Shown here: positions 35,804 through 44,688 of the stretch, piece after piece | Position numbering within the stretch: position 1 is the stretch's first letter | Layout of the letters: each line of letters starts with the position of its first letter | Assembly: GCA_964627995.1 (NCBI GenBank) | Contig: CAZVLN010000007.1 | Coordinates: 1 to 64,000, forward strand | Direction: 5' to 3' | Length of the DNA stretch: 64,000 bases | From: JAWLFI01 sp964627995 | GTDB lineage: Bacteria > Bacteroidota > Bacteroidia > Chitinophagales > Saprospiraceae | Notes under the pieces: generated by a model | Databases searched by the model: none | What the model saw: only the letters and a program-made list of their open reading frames with translations | What the model was told of the DNA's origin: nothing | Position numbers and translations under genes: made by a program

Positions 35804-37555
35804 ATGGATAAACTTATACTCACCATTAGTTTTCTATTTTTCATCTCTTCAATTTTACAAGCCCAAATTATACCTACGGAAATTCAATATAATCCGCCAG
35901 AATTCGGTCAGGATTCTCTGGAATATCTCGAATTATATAATAACTCCGGTCAAAGTATAAATTTAGAAGGCTATACTTTTACTCAAGGGGTTTCTTATAC
36001 TTTTCCCGATGTAGACTTTCCGCCAGAAAGCTATATCGTTTTAGCAGTAAATGATACGGCCTTTCTCAACACCTTTGGGTTTTCCCCACTTTCGCAATGG
36101 GAAAGTGGGGCATTAAATAATTCAGGGGAGCCAATAGAATTACAAGACGCACTGGGAAATACTGTTTTTATTACAGAGTACGCTGATAACGATCCCTGGC
36201 CCGCTGGCGCTGACGGCGATGGGTTTTCGCTAGAACTATGTGATCTTGATGAAGATGTAAGCATGGCTTCATCATGGGGCTTGAGTGATGCTGCGACAGG
36301 AATTATGATCGATGGTGTAGAAATATATGGCACACCCGGGCAAGCCAATAATCCCGACTGTAGTGAGCGATTTGATCACCGTATCGAGGTGAGCAGCAAT
36401 GTATTTACGCCCGCAGATATTACTATTACGGAAGGTGAAACCATCCTTTGGGAAAATATAAATGGTTTTCACAATGTAGACGGTCGCCAAACCACTTACC
36501 CAAACAATCCGGAAAGTTTTTATTCCGGCTCTACGGCCCCAGCGCCATGGACTTTTACGCATACTTTTAGTGAAGTAGGACAATACACCTACGAGTGCAC
36601 ACCACATGCTGCTTTAGGAATGATTGGAACGATAACTGTTGAACCGGAGCAGGTTGACCCCGATGAATTTCCCAACTACGATATTGGCGTGGTCACAACC
36701 AATAATGTTGAGGGAGTACCCGACTCGCTCGGCGTCCAGTGTAGTCTTCAAGGGCTCATTCATGGAGCAAACCTCAGGGAATCTGGTTATATATTTACCA
36801 TTATCGATTCACTTGGAGATGGAATCGGTGTGTTTAGATCATCAGATATCGGTAATTACCAGCCAAAACCTGGAGATGAAGTTCTCATTGAAGGAAGTAT
36901 AAGCCAATTCAATGGCCTTACTCAAATCGAGGCTGGCAATATTATTTTATTATCCGAAAATAATGATCTTGTTTCTCCTATGGTCATATCTGGTAATGTC
37001 TTATCCGAAATAACCGAGTCTCAATATGTCCTAACCGGACCAGTCACCTTTGTTGACCCTGATCAGTGGGATGGGACAGGTAATAGCTTTAACTTTGATG
37101 TAGAGGATGTTAATGGAATAAGATATGATATACGAATAGATAGAAACACGGATTTGGCAGGGCTAGATGTGCCGCCTTTACCGAATGGATTCGATGATAC
37201 TTTTATACTCTATGGTGTAGGAGGTCAATTTGACTCTAGCTTACCCTTTGATGATGGGTATCAACTTCGTCCATCATTTACCAGTGACTTCGAAGTTGTC
37301 ACATCTCTTCCACAGGTTCAAGAAGCCTCATTTTTACTCTATCCCAATCCCGCTAAGGACTGGATTCAAATCCAAAACCTCCCAAAAAATGCATATCGTT
37401 TAGTAATCTATGATACCAGTGGCAAAGTTTTGCAGGAAGTCATTAATCCTTCTTCACATCATAGACTGAATGTTTCAAGGGCAATTCCAGGCACATATAT
37501 AATACAGCTTATCGGAGACAATCTTAATGAATCCAAGCTATTCTCGATTGAATAA
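35804..37555 (+). CDS. T9SS-secreted protein with lamin-tail, cupredoxin and OB-fold-like domains
   Basis: A secreted protein of 583 residues. A signal peptide (1-20) is followed by a lamin-tail (LTD) domain (about 22-185, with YLELYNNSGQSINLEGY), a plastocyanin-like cupredoxin domain (about 190-280) whose type 1 copper ligands are His223, Cys265, His268 and Met273, and a region (about 290-410) with OB-fold-like strands (PGDEVLIEGSISQFNGLTQIE). The C-terminal type A T9SS sorting domain (about 513-583) starts LYPNPAKDW. It probably ends up on the cell surface or outside; a copper or electron-transfer role is inferred. ATG at 35804 begins the signal peptide. Confidence 0.85.
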   Translation: MDKLILTISFLFFISSILQAQIIPTEIQYNPPEFGQDSLEYLELYNNSGQSINLEGYTFTQGVSYTFPDVDFPPESYIVLAVNDTAFLNTFGFSPLSQWESGALNNSGEPIELQDALGNTVFITEYADNDPWPAGADGDGFSLELCDLDEDVSMASSWGLSDAATGIMIDGVEIYGTPGQANNPDCSERFDHRIEVSSNVFTPADITITEGETILWENINGFHNVDGRQTTYPNNPESFYSGSTAPAPWTFTHTFSEVGQYTYECTPHAALGMIGTITVEPEQVDPDEFPNYDIGVVTTNNVEGVPDSLGVQCSLQGLIHGANLRESGYIFTIIDSLGDGIGVFRSSDIGNYQPKPGDEVLIEGSISQFNGLTQIEAGNIILLSENNDLVSPMVISGNVLSEITESQYVLTGPVTFVDPDQWDGTGNSFNFDVEDVNGIRYDIRIDRNTDLAGLDVPPLPNGFDDTFILYGVGGQFDSSLPFDDGYQLRPSFTSDFEVVTSLPQVQEASFLLYPNPAKDWIQIQNLPKNAYRLVIYDTSGKVLQEVINPSSHHRLNVSRAIPGTYIIQLIGDNLNESKLFSIE

Positions 37556-37567
37556 ATCATTTCTATA

Positions 37568-38368
37568 ATGAAAAAAATTGGAGTGGTGCTATCGGGCGGA
37601 GGAATCCGAGGTGTAGCACATATAGGCTTTCTCAAATTTCTAGAAGAAGAGGGTATTACACCTGATTACTTTGCCGGGGCTAGCGCAGGCAGCATTGTAG
37701 GGGCTTTGGCCGCTTCAGGTCACTCGTCCGATAAAATTCTTGAAATTGCTAAGGAGAACAAAATCTTTTCTGCAATTAAACCCAGTTGGCCATCATTAGG
37801 GTTAACAGCATTGGATAAGTTACCTTCCATACTGAGTAAATATATAGATGTTGATCGCATTGAAGAGCTGCCTAAAATGCTGGCGATTTCAGCCTCATGT
37901 CTTACACAGGCAAATTCTCGAATATTTACTAGCGGACCGCTGTTTACAACCGTTCAAGCATCGTGCTCCATTCCAGTAATTTTCAGACCTGTAGAGATTG
38001 ACGATGAACTCTATGTCGATGGCGGTCTCTTAAATAATATTCCTGCACAGGGAATTCGAGATCAGGCAGATGTACTCCTGGGTTTTAATTTAGTTCCGGG
38101 TAATCCAATAGATAAAGAAGAGATTTCCTCAATTTTCAAGTTAGCCATGCGCACTTTTGAACTCGCTATTAGCAGCAGCGCTCGTGACGGTGCAGACTTA
38201 TGCGATGTACTAGTAGCTTCAGATAGGGTAGAAAATGATCCCATCTTTTATTCAAATAACATAGACAAAATATATGAAAAAGGCTATCAGGCAGCACAAA
38301 AACGAAAAGAAGATATTTTGGCCGCCTGCAACAGTCAGTCAGAAACTTCTCATGCTGCTAACGATTAA
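37568..38368 (+). CDS. Patatin-like phospholipase (RssA/YlbK type)
   Basis: A 266-residue lipid acyl hydrolase with the oxyanion motif GGGIRG (10-15), nucleophile Ser39 in GASAGS and catalytic Asp151 in VDGGLLNNIP, forming the Ser-Asp dyad of patatins. There is no signal peptide, so it should be cytosolic or membrane-associated. It follows the T9SS cargo gene by 12 nt and may share its transcript, though a functional tie is not evident. Substrate unknown. Confidence 0.9.
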   Translation: MKKIGVVLSGGGIRGVAHIGFLKFLEEEGITPDYFAGASAGSIVGALAASGHSSDKILEIAKENKIFSAIKPSWPSLGLTALDKLPSILSKYIDVDRIEELPKMLAISASCLTQANSRIFTSGPLFTTVQASCSIPVIFRPVEIDDELYVDGGLLNNIPAQGIRDQADVLLGFNLVPGNPIDKEEISSIFKLAMRTFELAISSSARDGADLCDVLVASDRVENDPIFYSNNIDKIYEKGYQAAQKRKEDILAACNSQSETSHAAND

Positions 38369-38390
38369 TAATGTCTTTTTCACTTTTAGG

Positions 38391-38658
38391 GCGGTCCACG
38401 GCTACCTGTGCGGCTTTACACGAAAAAACAGTCTTTAACGAGTTAATATGAAAATATTACAATGACTCAAGTTTAATAGCCGTGGCGCTACGCTTCGGGG
38501 CTCGTTCGGGTTTTTCGGCCTATGTACGCCTAAAGTTGCGTACGCCGGCCGCCTCACTCGGCCCGCTCTTAGGCAAATAGCCTTCGAGCGGTCTTTCACC
38601 CCTATGCATCGCTACCGCTATACATAATTCATGGCTACACCTATTTTAGGTGGACCGC
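38391..38658. repeat. GC-rich hairpin island C bounded by inverted repeats
   Basis: The arms GCGGTCCAC (38391-38399) and GTGGACCGC (38650-38658) enclose a GC-rich block. The right arm lies inside the last codons of the phosphoribosyltransferase gene. Inside are a second pair, CCACGGCTA (38396-38404) / TAGCCGTGG (38477-38485), with an AT-rich loop, and a dense series of short palindromic words (GCGTACG, GGCCGCC). The small hairpin CACCTA-ttt-TAGGTG at 38637-38651 contains the phosphoribosyltransferase stop codon. No coding frame is supported between 38369 and 38640. Confidence 0.65.
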
Positions 38659-39129
38659 GTAGTTATCTCCTTCTAAATACACATCAATATGCTCTTTTAG
38701 GGTAGTGGCTAAGGAAAGTCCCATAAAGTCAACTTTGATGGGATATGCCTTATGCTTCCGATCTACCAATACTGCAGCCTCTAAAGTAGAGGGTAAGCTT
38801 TTCAAAAAGGGTTGACAGGCAAAAAAAAGCGTCCTGCCTGTATTAGCGACATCATCTGTTACAATAATATGACTTCCTTTTGGGATATTTAATGGCTTTA
38901 CATCTATTTCTGAGGTATGCGGTGCTGCAGGATTAAGAGAAATACGATAGTGTTTTATATTTATATCGCATATTTCATTTAATTGATTTGATAGGAGTTG
39001 ACCAAATAAATGACCGTTATTATTTACCCCTGCGATAATAATTTCGGGTTTATCGTAATGTTCTTCCCAAACTTGAAAGGCCATTCGCTTAACTTTCTGA
39101 ATGACTTTTTGATGATTCATGATTTCCAT
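38641..39129 (-). CDS. Phosphoribosyltransferase family protein
   Basis: A type I phosphoribosyltransferase fold of 162 residues with the PRPP loop IIVTDDVANTGRT (88-100), the diphosphate loop GVNNNGH and the flexible-loop region before it. The size and sequence fit PyrR- or hypoxanthine-PRT-like proteins; which base it uses, or whether it regulates pyrimidine genes, cannot be told. Starts at 39129 and 39120 (third codon later) are both possible. The last codons overlap the outer arm of GC-rich island C. Confidence 0.82.
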   Translation of the reverse strand: MEIMNHQKVIQKVKRMAFQVWEEHYDKPEIIIAGVNNNGHLFGQLLSNQLNEICDINIKHYRISLNPAAPHTSEIDVKPLNIPKGSHIIVTDDVANTGRTLFFACQPFLKSLPSTLEAAVLVDRKHKAYPIKVDFMGLSLATTLKEHIDVYLEGDNYAVHLK

Positions 39130-39219
39130 ATGTCAAAAATAACTAATCTTTACGCACAATCTGCATGGATTTCGTAAATTCACCATATCCGTATATATTG
39201 AAACCCAATAATTTCGTGT

Positions 39220-40572
39220 ATGATACAGCAGATCGTTTTTTTTATCGTAATCCTGGGGGTAAGCATTTTTGCTTTTAATAAATATGCCCAACTTATACAA
39301 AATATCAGGTTAGGACATGCCGAAGAAATACGGGGCCCGAGTACCTCTAGATGGAAAAATGTCCTTTTAGTGGCGTTTGGTCAGAAAAAAATGTTCAAAA
39401 ACTGGATTCCGGCTATTTTCCATTTCTTTATTTACGTGGCGTTTTTATTTACTCAAATTGAACTTATTGAAATCATCATTGATGGATTCACTGGCGTTCA
39501 CAGATTTTTTGCTGATAAGCTTTCCATCGTCTATCCAATAATTATCAACACCATAGAAGTGCTTTCTATATTAGCATTTATCGCTACACTGGTTTTTTTG
39601 ATTAGAAGAAATATGTTATACATCCCTCGGTTCAAAAAACCTGAAATGAAGGGGTGGCCTAAATTAGATGCCAACCTTATTTTAATTGGCGAGCTACTAT
39701 TAATTATTGGTATTTTCACCATGAATGGAACAGACTCTATTCTCCAAAAATTAGATCCTGAACACTATCCAGAGGCTGGGCCATTTTTTCTTTCCGACAC
39801 TATTGGTCCCCTGCTTTTTGGGGGGCTTGAGAAAAGCACCCTAATTGTATTGGAACGTACAGGTTGGTGGCTTCATTTTTTGATGGTTATGGCTTTTTTA
39901 GCCTATTTACCTTATTCAAAACATTTGCACATACTTTTAGCTTTTCCAAATACCTATTTTTCTAAGCTCAACAGTCGAGGTGAAATGTCTAATATGCCTG
40001 AAATCACATCTGAAATCAAATCAATGCTTGGTCTGACAAACGAAGAAGCCCCCATGAGTGATGAAATACCTGAGTTTGGAGCAAAAGACGTTACTGATTT
40101 GAGTTGGCGATCTTTATTGGGTGCATTTTCATGTACAGAGTGTGGACGTTGCACTGCTGAGTGTCCAGCAAATATTACAGGCAAAAAACTTTCTCCTCGA
40201 AAAATTGTAATGGACATCAGGGATCGGGCAGAAGAAGTGGGTAATAAAATACGTTCTGGAAATTCTGAGTATATAGCCGCGGATAAGATGGAAGAGGGTG
40301 AGTTAAACAGAGATACCTTCGATGATGGAAAATCATTATTCGATTATATTAGTTCAGAGGAATTAGCCGCCTGTACAACCTGCAGTGCTTGCGTTGAAGC
40401 CTGTCCAGTTTTAATTAATCCTTTAGAGCCTATTTTGGAAATGAGGAGATACGAAATTTTAACAGAGGCTGCCGGTCCTAAGGATTGGGCACCTATGTTC
40501 ACTAGCATTGAAAATGGAGGTGCTGTATGGCAAGTGCCAGACGAAAGGGTAGATTGGACAAAAGAATCTTAA
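39220..40572 (+). CDS. Membrane-anchored dicluster Fe-S protein (heterodisulfide reductase-like)
   Basis: A 450-residue protein whose N-terminal half has about five to six membrane helices and whose C-terminal half is a ferredoxin domain. Two 4Fe-4S motifs are seen: Cys305/308/311/315 (CTECGRCTAECP) and Cys385/388/391/395 (CTTCSACVEACP). This form resembles the electron-carrying subunits of membrane heterodisulfide-reductase-like or acyl-CoA/ETF-linked complexes. It starts a rightward operon: the cysteine-rich partner follows after 25 nt. Redox partner and substrate are unknown, though a quinone link is plausible given the membrane helices. Confidence 0.88.
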   Translation: MIQQIVFFIVILGVSIFAFNKYAQLIQNIRLGHAEEIRGPSTSRWKNVLLVAFGQKKMFKNWIPAIFHFFIYVAFLFTQIELIEIIIDGFTGVHRFFADKLSIVYPIIINTIEVLSILAFIATLVFLIRRNMLYIPRFKKPEMKGWPKLDANLILIGELLLIIGIFTMNGTDSILQKLDPEHYPEAGPFFLSDTIGPLLFGGLEKSTLIVLERTGWWLHFLMVMAFLAYLPYSKHLHILLAFPNTYFSKLNSRGEMSNMPEITSEIKSMLGLTNEEAPMSDEIPEFGAKDVTDLSWRSLLGAFSCTECGRCTAECPANITGKKLSPRKIVMDIRDRAEEVGNKIRSGNSEYIAADKMEEGELNRDTFDDGKSLFDYISSEELAACTTCSACVEACPVLINPLEPILEMRRYEILTEAAGPKDWAPMFTSIENGGAVWQVPDERVDWTKES

Positions 40573-40597
40573 ATAATTACTTTAAAAAACACATGTT

Positions 40598-41383
40598 ATG
40601 AATGTTCCCATTTTGTCAGAACTTAAAGACCAGGGAAAAGATATAGAAATCCTATTTTGGGTAGGCTGCGCGGGCAGTTTTGACGATAGAGCGAAAAAAG
40701 TAACTAAAGCTTTTGTTACTATTTTGAATGAGGTTGGAATTGACTTTGCTATTCTTGGTAATGAAGAACAATGCACAGGTGACCCTGCACGAAGAGCTGG
40801 GAATGAGTTTCTATATCAAATGATGGCTATTCAAAATGTGGAAACCTTAAACAGCTATAATATAAATAAAATTGTTACTACTTGTCCGCATTGCTTCAAT
40901 ACCATTAAAAATGAGTACCCCCAATTTGGCGGCGAATATGAAGTTATTCACCATTCTCAATTACTACAGGAACTTATTGACGAAGGCAGAATAAAGCTTA
41001 AAGAGGGGGGGACCTTCAAGGGTAAAAAGATAACCTATCACGACAGTTGCTATTTAGGTCGTGTAAATGGAATATATGAAGCACCACGAACAGTTTTACA
41101 AGAACTTGATGCCGACTTTGTAGAAATGAAAAGATGCAAGTCAAAAGGATTATGTTGTGGGGCAGGAGGAGCTCAAATGTGGAAAGAGGACGAATCTGGA
41201 GACAAACGGATCAATATGGAAAGAGTTGGCGAAGCCTTAGATACCGGCGCTGAAGTTATTGCCGCTAATTGCCCATTTTGTTTGACGATGATGCAGGATG
41301 GAGTGAGTGGAGAAAACAAGGAAAATGATGTGATGGTTTATGATCTTAGTGAATTGATTGTTAATAATAATGAATGGTCTTAA
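40598..41383 (+). CDS. CCG-domain Fe-S protein (HdrB-like)
   Basis: A 261-residue soluble protein with two cysteine-rich CCG domains. The first ends in CPHCFNTIKNEYP, and the second contains HDSCYLGR, LCCGAGGAQMW and CPFCLTMM, the arrangement seen in HdrB, GlcF and SdhE-type subunits that hold non-cubane clusters. It should form a complex with the upstream membrane Fe-S protein, giving an electron transfer unit. The next gene begins 2 nt after its stop. Confidence 0.9.
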   Translation: MNVPILSELKDQGKDIEILFWVGCAGSFDDRAKKVTKAFVTILNEVGIDFAILGNEEQCTGDPARRAGNEFLYQMMAIQNVETLNSYNINKIVTTCPHCFNTIKNEYPQFGGEYEVIHHSQLLQELIDEGRIKLKEGGTFKGKKITYHDSCYLGRVNGIYEAPRTVLQELDADFVEMKRCKSKGLCCGAGGAQMWKEDESGDKRINMERVGEALDTGAEVIAANCPFCLTMMQDGVSGENKENDVMVYDLSELIVNNNEWS

Positions 41384-41385
41384 AT

Positions 41386-41889
41386 ATGTTTGTTAACTCT
41401 AATGAAATATCCGAAAAAGCCCGCGTATGGGTATATTCTGCAAACCGCTTTTTTAAAGAATCTGAACTTCCCCTTATACAGGAAAAAATTAAATCCTTTC
41501 TCTCTAGATGGACAGCACACAACAAAAATTTGGAATCCACATTTGCCATCAGATATAATCGCCACATCATTATCGCGGTAGATGAGGAATCAGCTAAAGC
41601 CTCGGGATGTTCTATCGACAGTTGCGTAAAATTTATTCAAGCGCTAGGAGAGGAGCACGACTTTGACGGATTAGATCGACTTAATTATACGTTCATTGAC
41701 AATAATGCCCCTTATATGATAGAGCACCACAATCTAAATGCAGCATTCCAAAATAAGGAGATTCAACTAAATACGCCCTTCGTAAATCCGCTAGTAAAAA
41801 ATTGGAAAGAATATAAAGACTCTTTCCTTGTTTCACTCAAAAATAGCTTTCTTATTAGATTTATTGATGCTGAGATTGCAAAAACATGA
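41386..41889 (+). CDS. Conserved hypothetical protein of the Fe-S operon (often labelled ABC transporter ATPase)
   Basis: A 167-residue protein with an N-terminal alpha/beta segment (ARVWVYSANRFF), a basic helix (IQEKIKSFLSRW) and an SCVKFIQALG stretch. I believe Bacteroidota genomes often carry this family next to the two Fe-S genes and mislabel it as an ABC transporter ATPase; it has no Walker motifs. The start is ATG at 41386, 2 nt after the previous stop. ATG at 41374 in the same frame would overlap the previous gene and is less likely. The next gene starts 4 nt before its stop (ATGA overlap). Confidence 0.7.
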   Translation: MFVNSNEISEKARVWVYSANRFFKESELPLIQEKIKSFLSRWTAHNKNLESTFAIRYNRHIIIAVDEESAKASGCSIDSCVKFIQALGEEHDFDGLDRLNYTFIDNNAPYMIEHHNLNAAFQNKEIQLNTPFVNPLVKNWKEYKDSFLVSLKNSFLIRFIDAEIAKT

Positions 41890-42359
41890 TCCGTAAAGTA
41901 AAAACCTGGCTTGGCATTGAGGGCGTTAAAATTAATCTTGACTTTCCTACTGCAGCATCTAAAGGGCAGGAAGAAATAAAGCTTGTATTATCCCTGACAT
42001 CCCTTTCAAAGCAAAAGGTGAAACAAATTCTGCTTACGTTTAAAGAAGTATATACTAGAGGACGAGGAGATCACAAACGAATATCTGAATTTGTTCTTGC
42101 GGACTGGCAGCAAGATAAAACGATTGAAGTCGATAAGAACCAAATTCAATTTATTCCCATTTCTATAAGACCTAATTGGCAAGACTCAGAAATAGAAAAG
42201 TGGCAAGAAAAAGGTAGCTTTCGAAAAGTATTAGGTCAATGGGCAAAAAAATTGTACGGCGTAAAATCAGAGTATTTTATTGAGGTTAAATTAGATGTTG
42301 CGAAGACAAAATTGAATCCTTATTTTATTACTAGGGTAGAATTTTCACCAGACCTTTAG
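41886..42359 (+). CDS. Hypothetical beta-sandwich protein, possibly Spo0M/arrestin-like
   Basis: A 157-residue protein, fourth gene of the Fe-S operon by a 4-nt ATGA overlap. Alternating hydrophobic strands (VKINLDF, EIKLVLSLTSL, KQILLTFKEVYTRG, YFIEVKLDVA) suggest a beta-sandwich. The opening IRKVKTWLGIEGVKI resembles the start of Spo0M-family arrestin-like proteins, but this is a weak impression. It ends in a convergent 4-nt overlap with the lipoprotein gene. Confidence 0.6.
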   Translation: MIRKVKTWLGIEGVKINLDFPTAASKGQEEIKLVLSLTSLSKQKVKQILLTFKEVYTRGRGDHKRISEFVLADWQQDKTIEVDKNQIQFIPISIRPNWQDSEIEKWQEKGSFRKVLGQWAKKLYGVKSEYFIEVKLDVAKTKLNPYFITRVEFSPDL

Positions 42360-43279
42360 TTATTTTTCGACATGTTTTCCAATCGCTCTAATATTTCCTC
42401 ATCAGTAAGGTGTACCTCCTGCAAAAGGATTCTCACCTGTGAGGACAAATTATGTTTGGGATGTTTTTCCAAAAATTGCTTGTAATAAAATTCAGCTTCG
42501 TCATTCTGCTTAGCCTGGTCTAGCATAAAAGCTTTTTGAAATAATGCTTCTGGTGCTTGAGGTAATTCACTGAATTCATCGATGACATCATCGTAAAGAA
42601 TCGCTGCCATATTATTATTTCCATAACCTCTAGATAAACTTGCAGCTTTAAGCAAATGTTGGGCAGATTGTTCATTTTGGACATATATCAGATGTAGTTG
42701 AGCCAATGCGATATAATCTTTGATCAACTTATTAGGCAGATTTTTATCGGACTCAATTCTATGTCGAATCTTTTTTTCGGCATCTAGAATTTGTTTTTCA
42801 AGTGTCTTCATATCGCTTGGCAAATTATTTGTGGCTTTTTCAAATAATGAAGACTTAGGATAATGATCAGCAATTACCTTATAATAGGTCTTTGCTATCA
42901 AACTTCGGTCTGTATGCTGATCTATGGTGTTAGCTAATTGGAATATTAAACTGTCTGCCCCTACGAAATCCTTTTGGTTTCGAAGCGCCTGTAAAACCCC
43001 TTTCTCAGCTTCTTCAGGAACTTTTTCAGTGATTAATGCTGCAGATAATATTTTCCAATGCCTGGCTTCTCTTTGTGTTGAAAGCGATTCTAATCTCAGT
43101 GAATCATAGGTGTTGTAAACCAAGCTTTGCCACTCGTCAGAATTAATGGACTCCTTTACTTTTTCTTGTATATAATCTTTTTGACTGTCATCAGCAGTTG
43201 GATTTCCTGAAGTACATGATGACAACCAGACAAATAGTAGCATTATTATGGACACAGAATAAATCTCAATTTTTTTCAT
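42356..43279 (-). CDS. Lipoprotein with tetratricopeptide-like repeats
   Basis: A 307-residue protein with a lipoprotein signal peptide (lipobox LSSC, Cys22) and a helical body with TPR-like segments (APEALFQKAFMLDQAKQNDEAEFYYKQFLEKHPKH near 240-275). It should sit on a membrane facing the periplasm and act as a protein-binding scaffold. The partner is unknown. ATG at 43279 starts the signal peptide. It is divergent from the photolyase, 53 nt away. Confidence 0.8.
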   Translation of the reverse strand: MKKIEIYSVSIIMLLFVWLSSCTSGNPTADDSQKDYIQEKVKESINSDEWQSLVYNTYDSLRLESLSTQREARHWKILSAALITEKVPEEAEKGVLQALRNQKDFVGADSLIFQLANTIDQHTDRSLIAKTYYKVIADHYPKSSLFEKATNNLPSDMKTLEKQILDAEKKIRHRIESDKNLPNKLIKDYIALAQLHLIYVQNEQSAQHLLKAASLSRGYGNNNMAAILYDDVIDEFSELPQAPEALFQKAFMLDQAKQNDEAEFYYKQFLEKHPKHNLSSQVRILLQEVHLTDEEILERLENMSKNN

Positions 43280-43332
43280 ATTTATTTTCAACTAGTTAAC
43301 TGATGTACACGTTACAATAAAAATACAGTTTT

Positions 43333-44688
43333 ATGGCCACTTCAGTAAACTTTTTTTGGTTTAGAAGAGATTTAAGATTCCATGATAACCATGGCCTTCT
43401 TGAGTCCTTAAAGGCTGGGGACCCCGTTGTTCCCGTATTTATTTTTGATAAAGAAATCCTAGACGACTTAGAAGATAGGGATGACGCGCGAGTTACCTTT
43501 TTACATGATACTATTCATGAAATGGATAAAAAGCTGGAGAAATGGAACAGTAGGTTGATCGTAAGATATGGCAGGCCCATAGATGTGTGGAAAAGTCTAA
43601 TCAAAGAGTATAAACCGAATAGAATCTACTGTAACCGAGATTATGAGCCCTATGCAAAAAAGAGAGACGGTGAAATTGAATCGCTATGCGAAAAAGAAGA
43701 TATTAAATTTCACTCATTTAAAGACCATATTATTTTTGAAAAAGACGAAGTCCGAACCGCTACGGATGGAGTATACACTGTTTTTACGCCCTACAAAAAG
43801 AAATGGTATAAAGTTCATGAAGCAGAACTGGATTCTGAGGAAAAATCAATTATCGAGAGTCCCCATTTAAAGTGCTATCCCTCAGAAGATCATTCTGATA
43901 AATTTTTTGAAATTTCAGATTCCGATATACCCAGTCTTAAAAATATGGGCTTTGAGCGGTCTAGTTTATCTATTCCTGATAAGACAGTCAAGCAAAAAAT
44001 AATAAAGGAGTACGATAAAAAGCGCAATTTTCCTGCGGTTGAAGGAACAAGCAGATTAGGCATTCATTACCGATTTGGAACAATTAGTATTCGAGAAAAA
44101 GCAAAAAAAGCATATCAACTAAACAATACCTATTTAAATGAGCTCATTTGGAGAGATTTTTATAGTCAAATTTTGGATGCTTTTCCTCATGTAGTCGAGA
44201 AACCCTTTCGGGAAAAGTATGAATATATTAATTGGCGCAATAACGAAACCGAATTTGCAAGGTGGTGTGAAGGAAAGACGGGATATCCTATCGTAGATGC
44301 TGGTATGCGCCAATTGAATGAAACCGGATATATGCATAATAGAGTTCGTATGATCACAGCCAGTTTCTTGACGAAACACTTGCTAATTGATTGGCGTTGG
44401 GGAGAGGCATATTTTGCGCGTAGACTTTTAGATTATGAATTGTCTAGCAATAATGGCGGTTGGCAATGGGCCGCAGGAACAGGAACAGATGCGGCACCAT
44501 ATTTCCGAATCTTTAATCCGTATACTCAGGTTGAAAAATTTGACAAGGATGAAAAATATCTCGATGAATGGGTTCCCGAAAGAAAAACAGATGAATATCC
44601 ATCACCAATCGTAGATCATAAAGAGGCTAGACAGCGATGTCTGGATAGATATAAATCAGCCTTAAATGAATACGATGAAAATAATTAA
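43333..44688 (+). CDS. phr: Deoxyribodipyrimidine photolyase (class I CPD photolyase)
   Basis: A 451-residue flavoprotein using blue light to split cyclobutane pyrimidine dimers. N-terminal antenna domain with WFRRDLRFHDNHGL, C-terminal FAD domain with EGTSRLGIHYRFGTIS, LNELIWRDFY, GYPIVDAGMRQLNETGYMHNR and GGWQWAAGTGTDAAPYFRIFNP. The electron-transfer triad is intact (Trp301, Trp354, Trp377, aligned to E. coli Trp306/359/382). Length and motifs fit CPD repair; a cryptochrome role cannot be excluded. Ends in a 4-nt convergent overlap with the next gene. Confidence 0.92.
   Translation: MATSVNFFWFRRDLRFHDNHGLLESLKAGDPVVPVFIFDKEILDDLEDRDDARVTFLHDTIHEMDKKLEKWNSRLIVRYGRPIDVWKSLIKEYKPNRIYCNRDYEPYAKKRDGEIESLCEKEDIKFHSFKDHIIFEKDEVRTATDGVYTVFTPYKKKWYKVHEAELDSEEKSIIESPHLKCYPSEDHSDKFFEISDSDIPSLKNMGFERSSLSIPDKTVKQKIIKEYDKKRNFPAVEGTSRLGIHYRFGTISIREKAKKAYQLNNTYLNELIWRDFYSQILDAFPHVVEKPFREKYEYINWRNNETEFARWCEGKTGYPIVDAGMRQLNETGYMHNRVRMITASFLTKHLLIDWRWGEAYFARRLLDYELSSNNGGWQWAAGTGTDAAPYFRIFNPYTQVEKFDKDEKYLDEWVPERKTDEYPSPIVDHKEARQRCLDRYKSALNEYDENN

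Noticed and set aside
36639..36902. 87-residue frame inside the lamin-tail/cupredoxin gene
   Set aside because: An alternate frame of a well-supported long gene with no independent signal.
32366..37555. SusCD-like polysaccharide utilisation locus
   Set aside because: The TonB receptor is Oar-like, there is no SusD lipoprotein or glycoside hydrolase, and the next gene is a divergent secreted protein.
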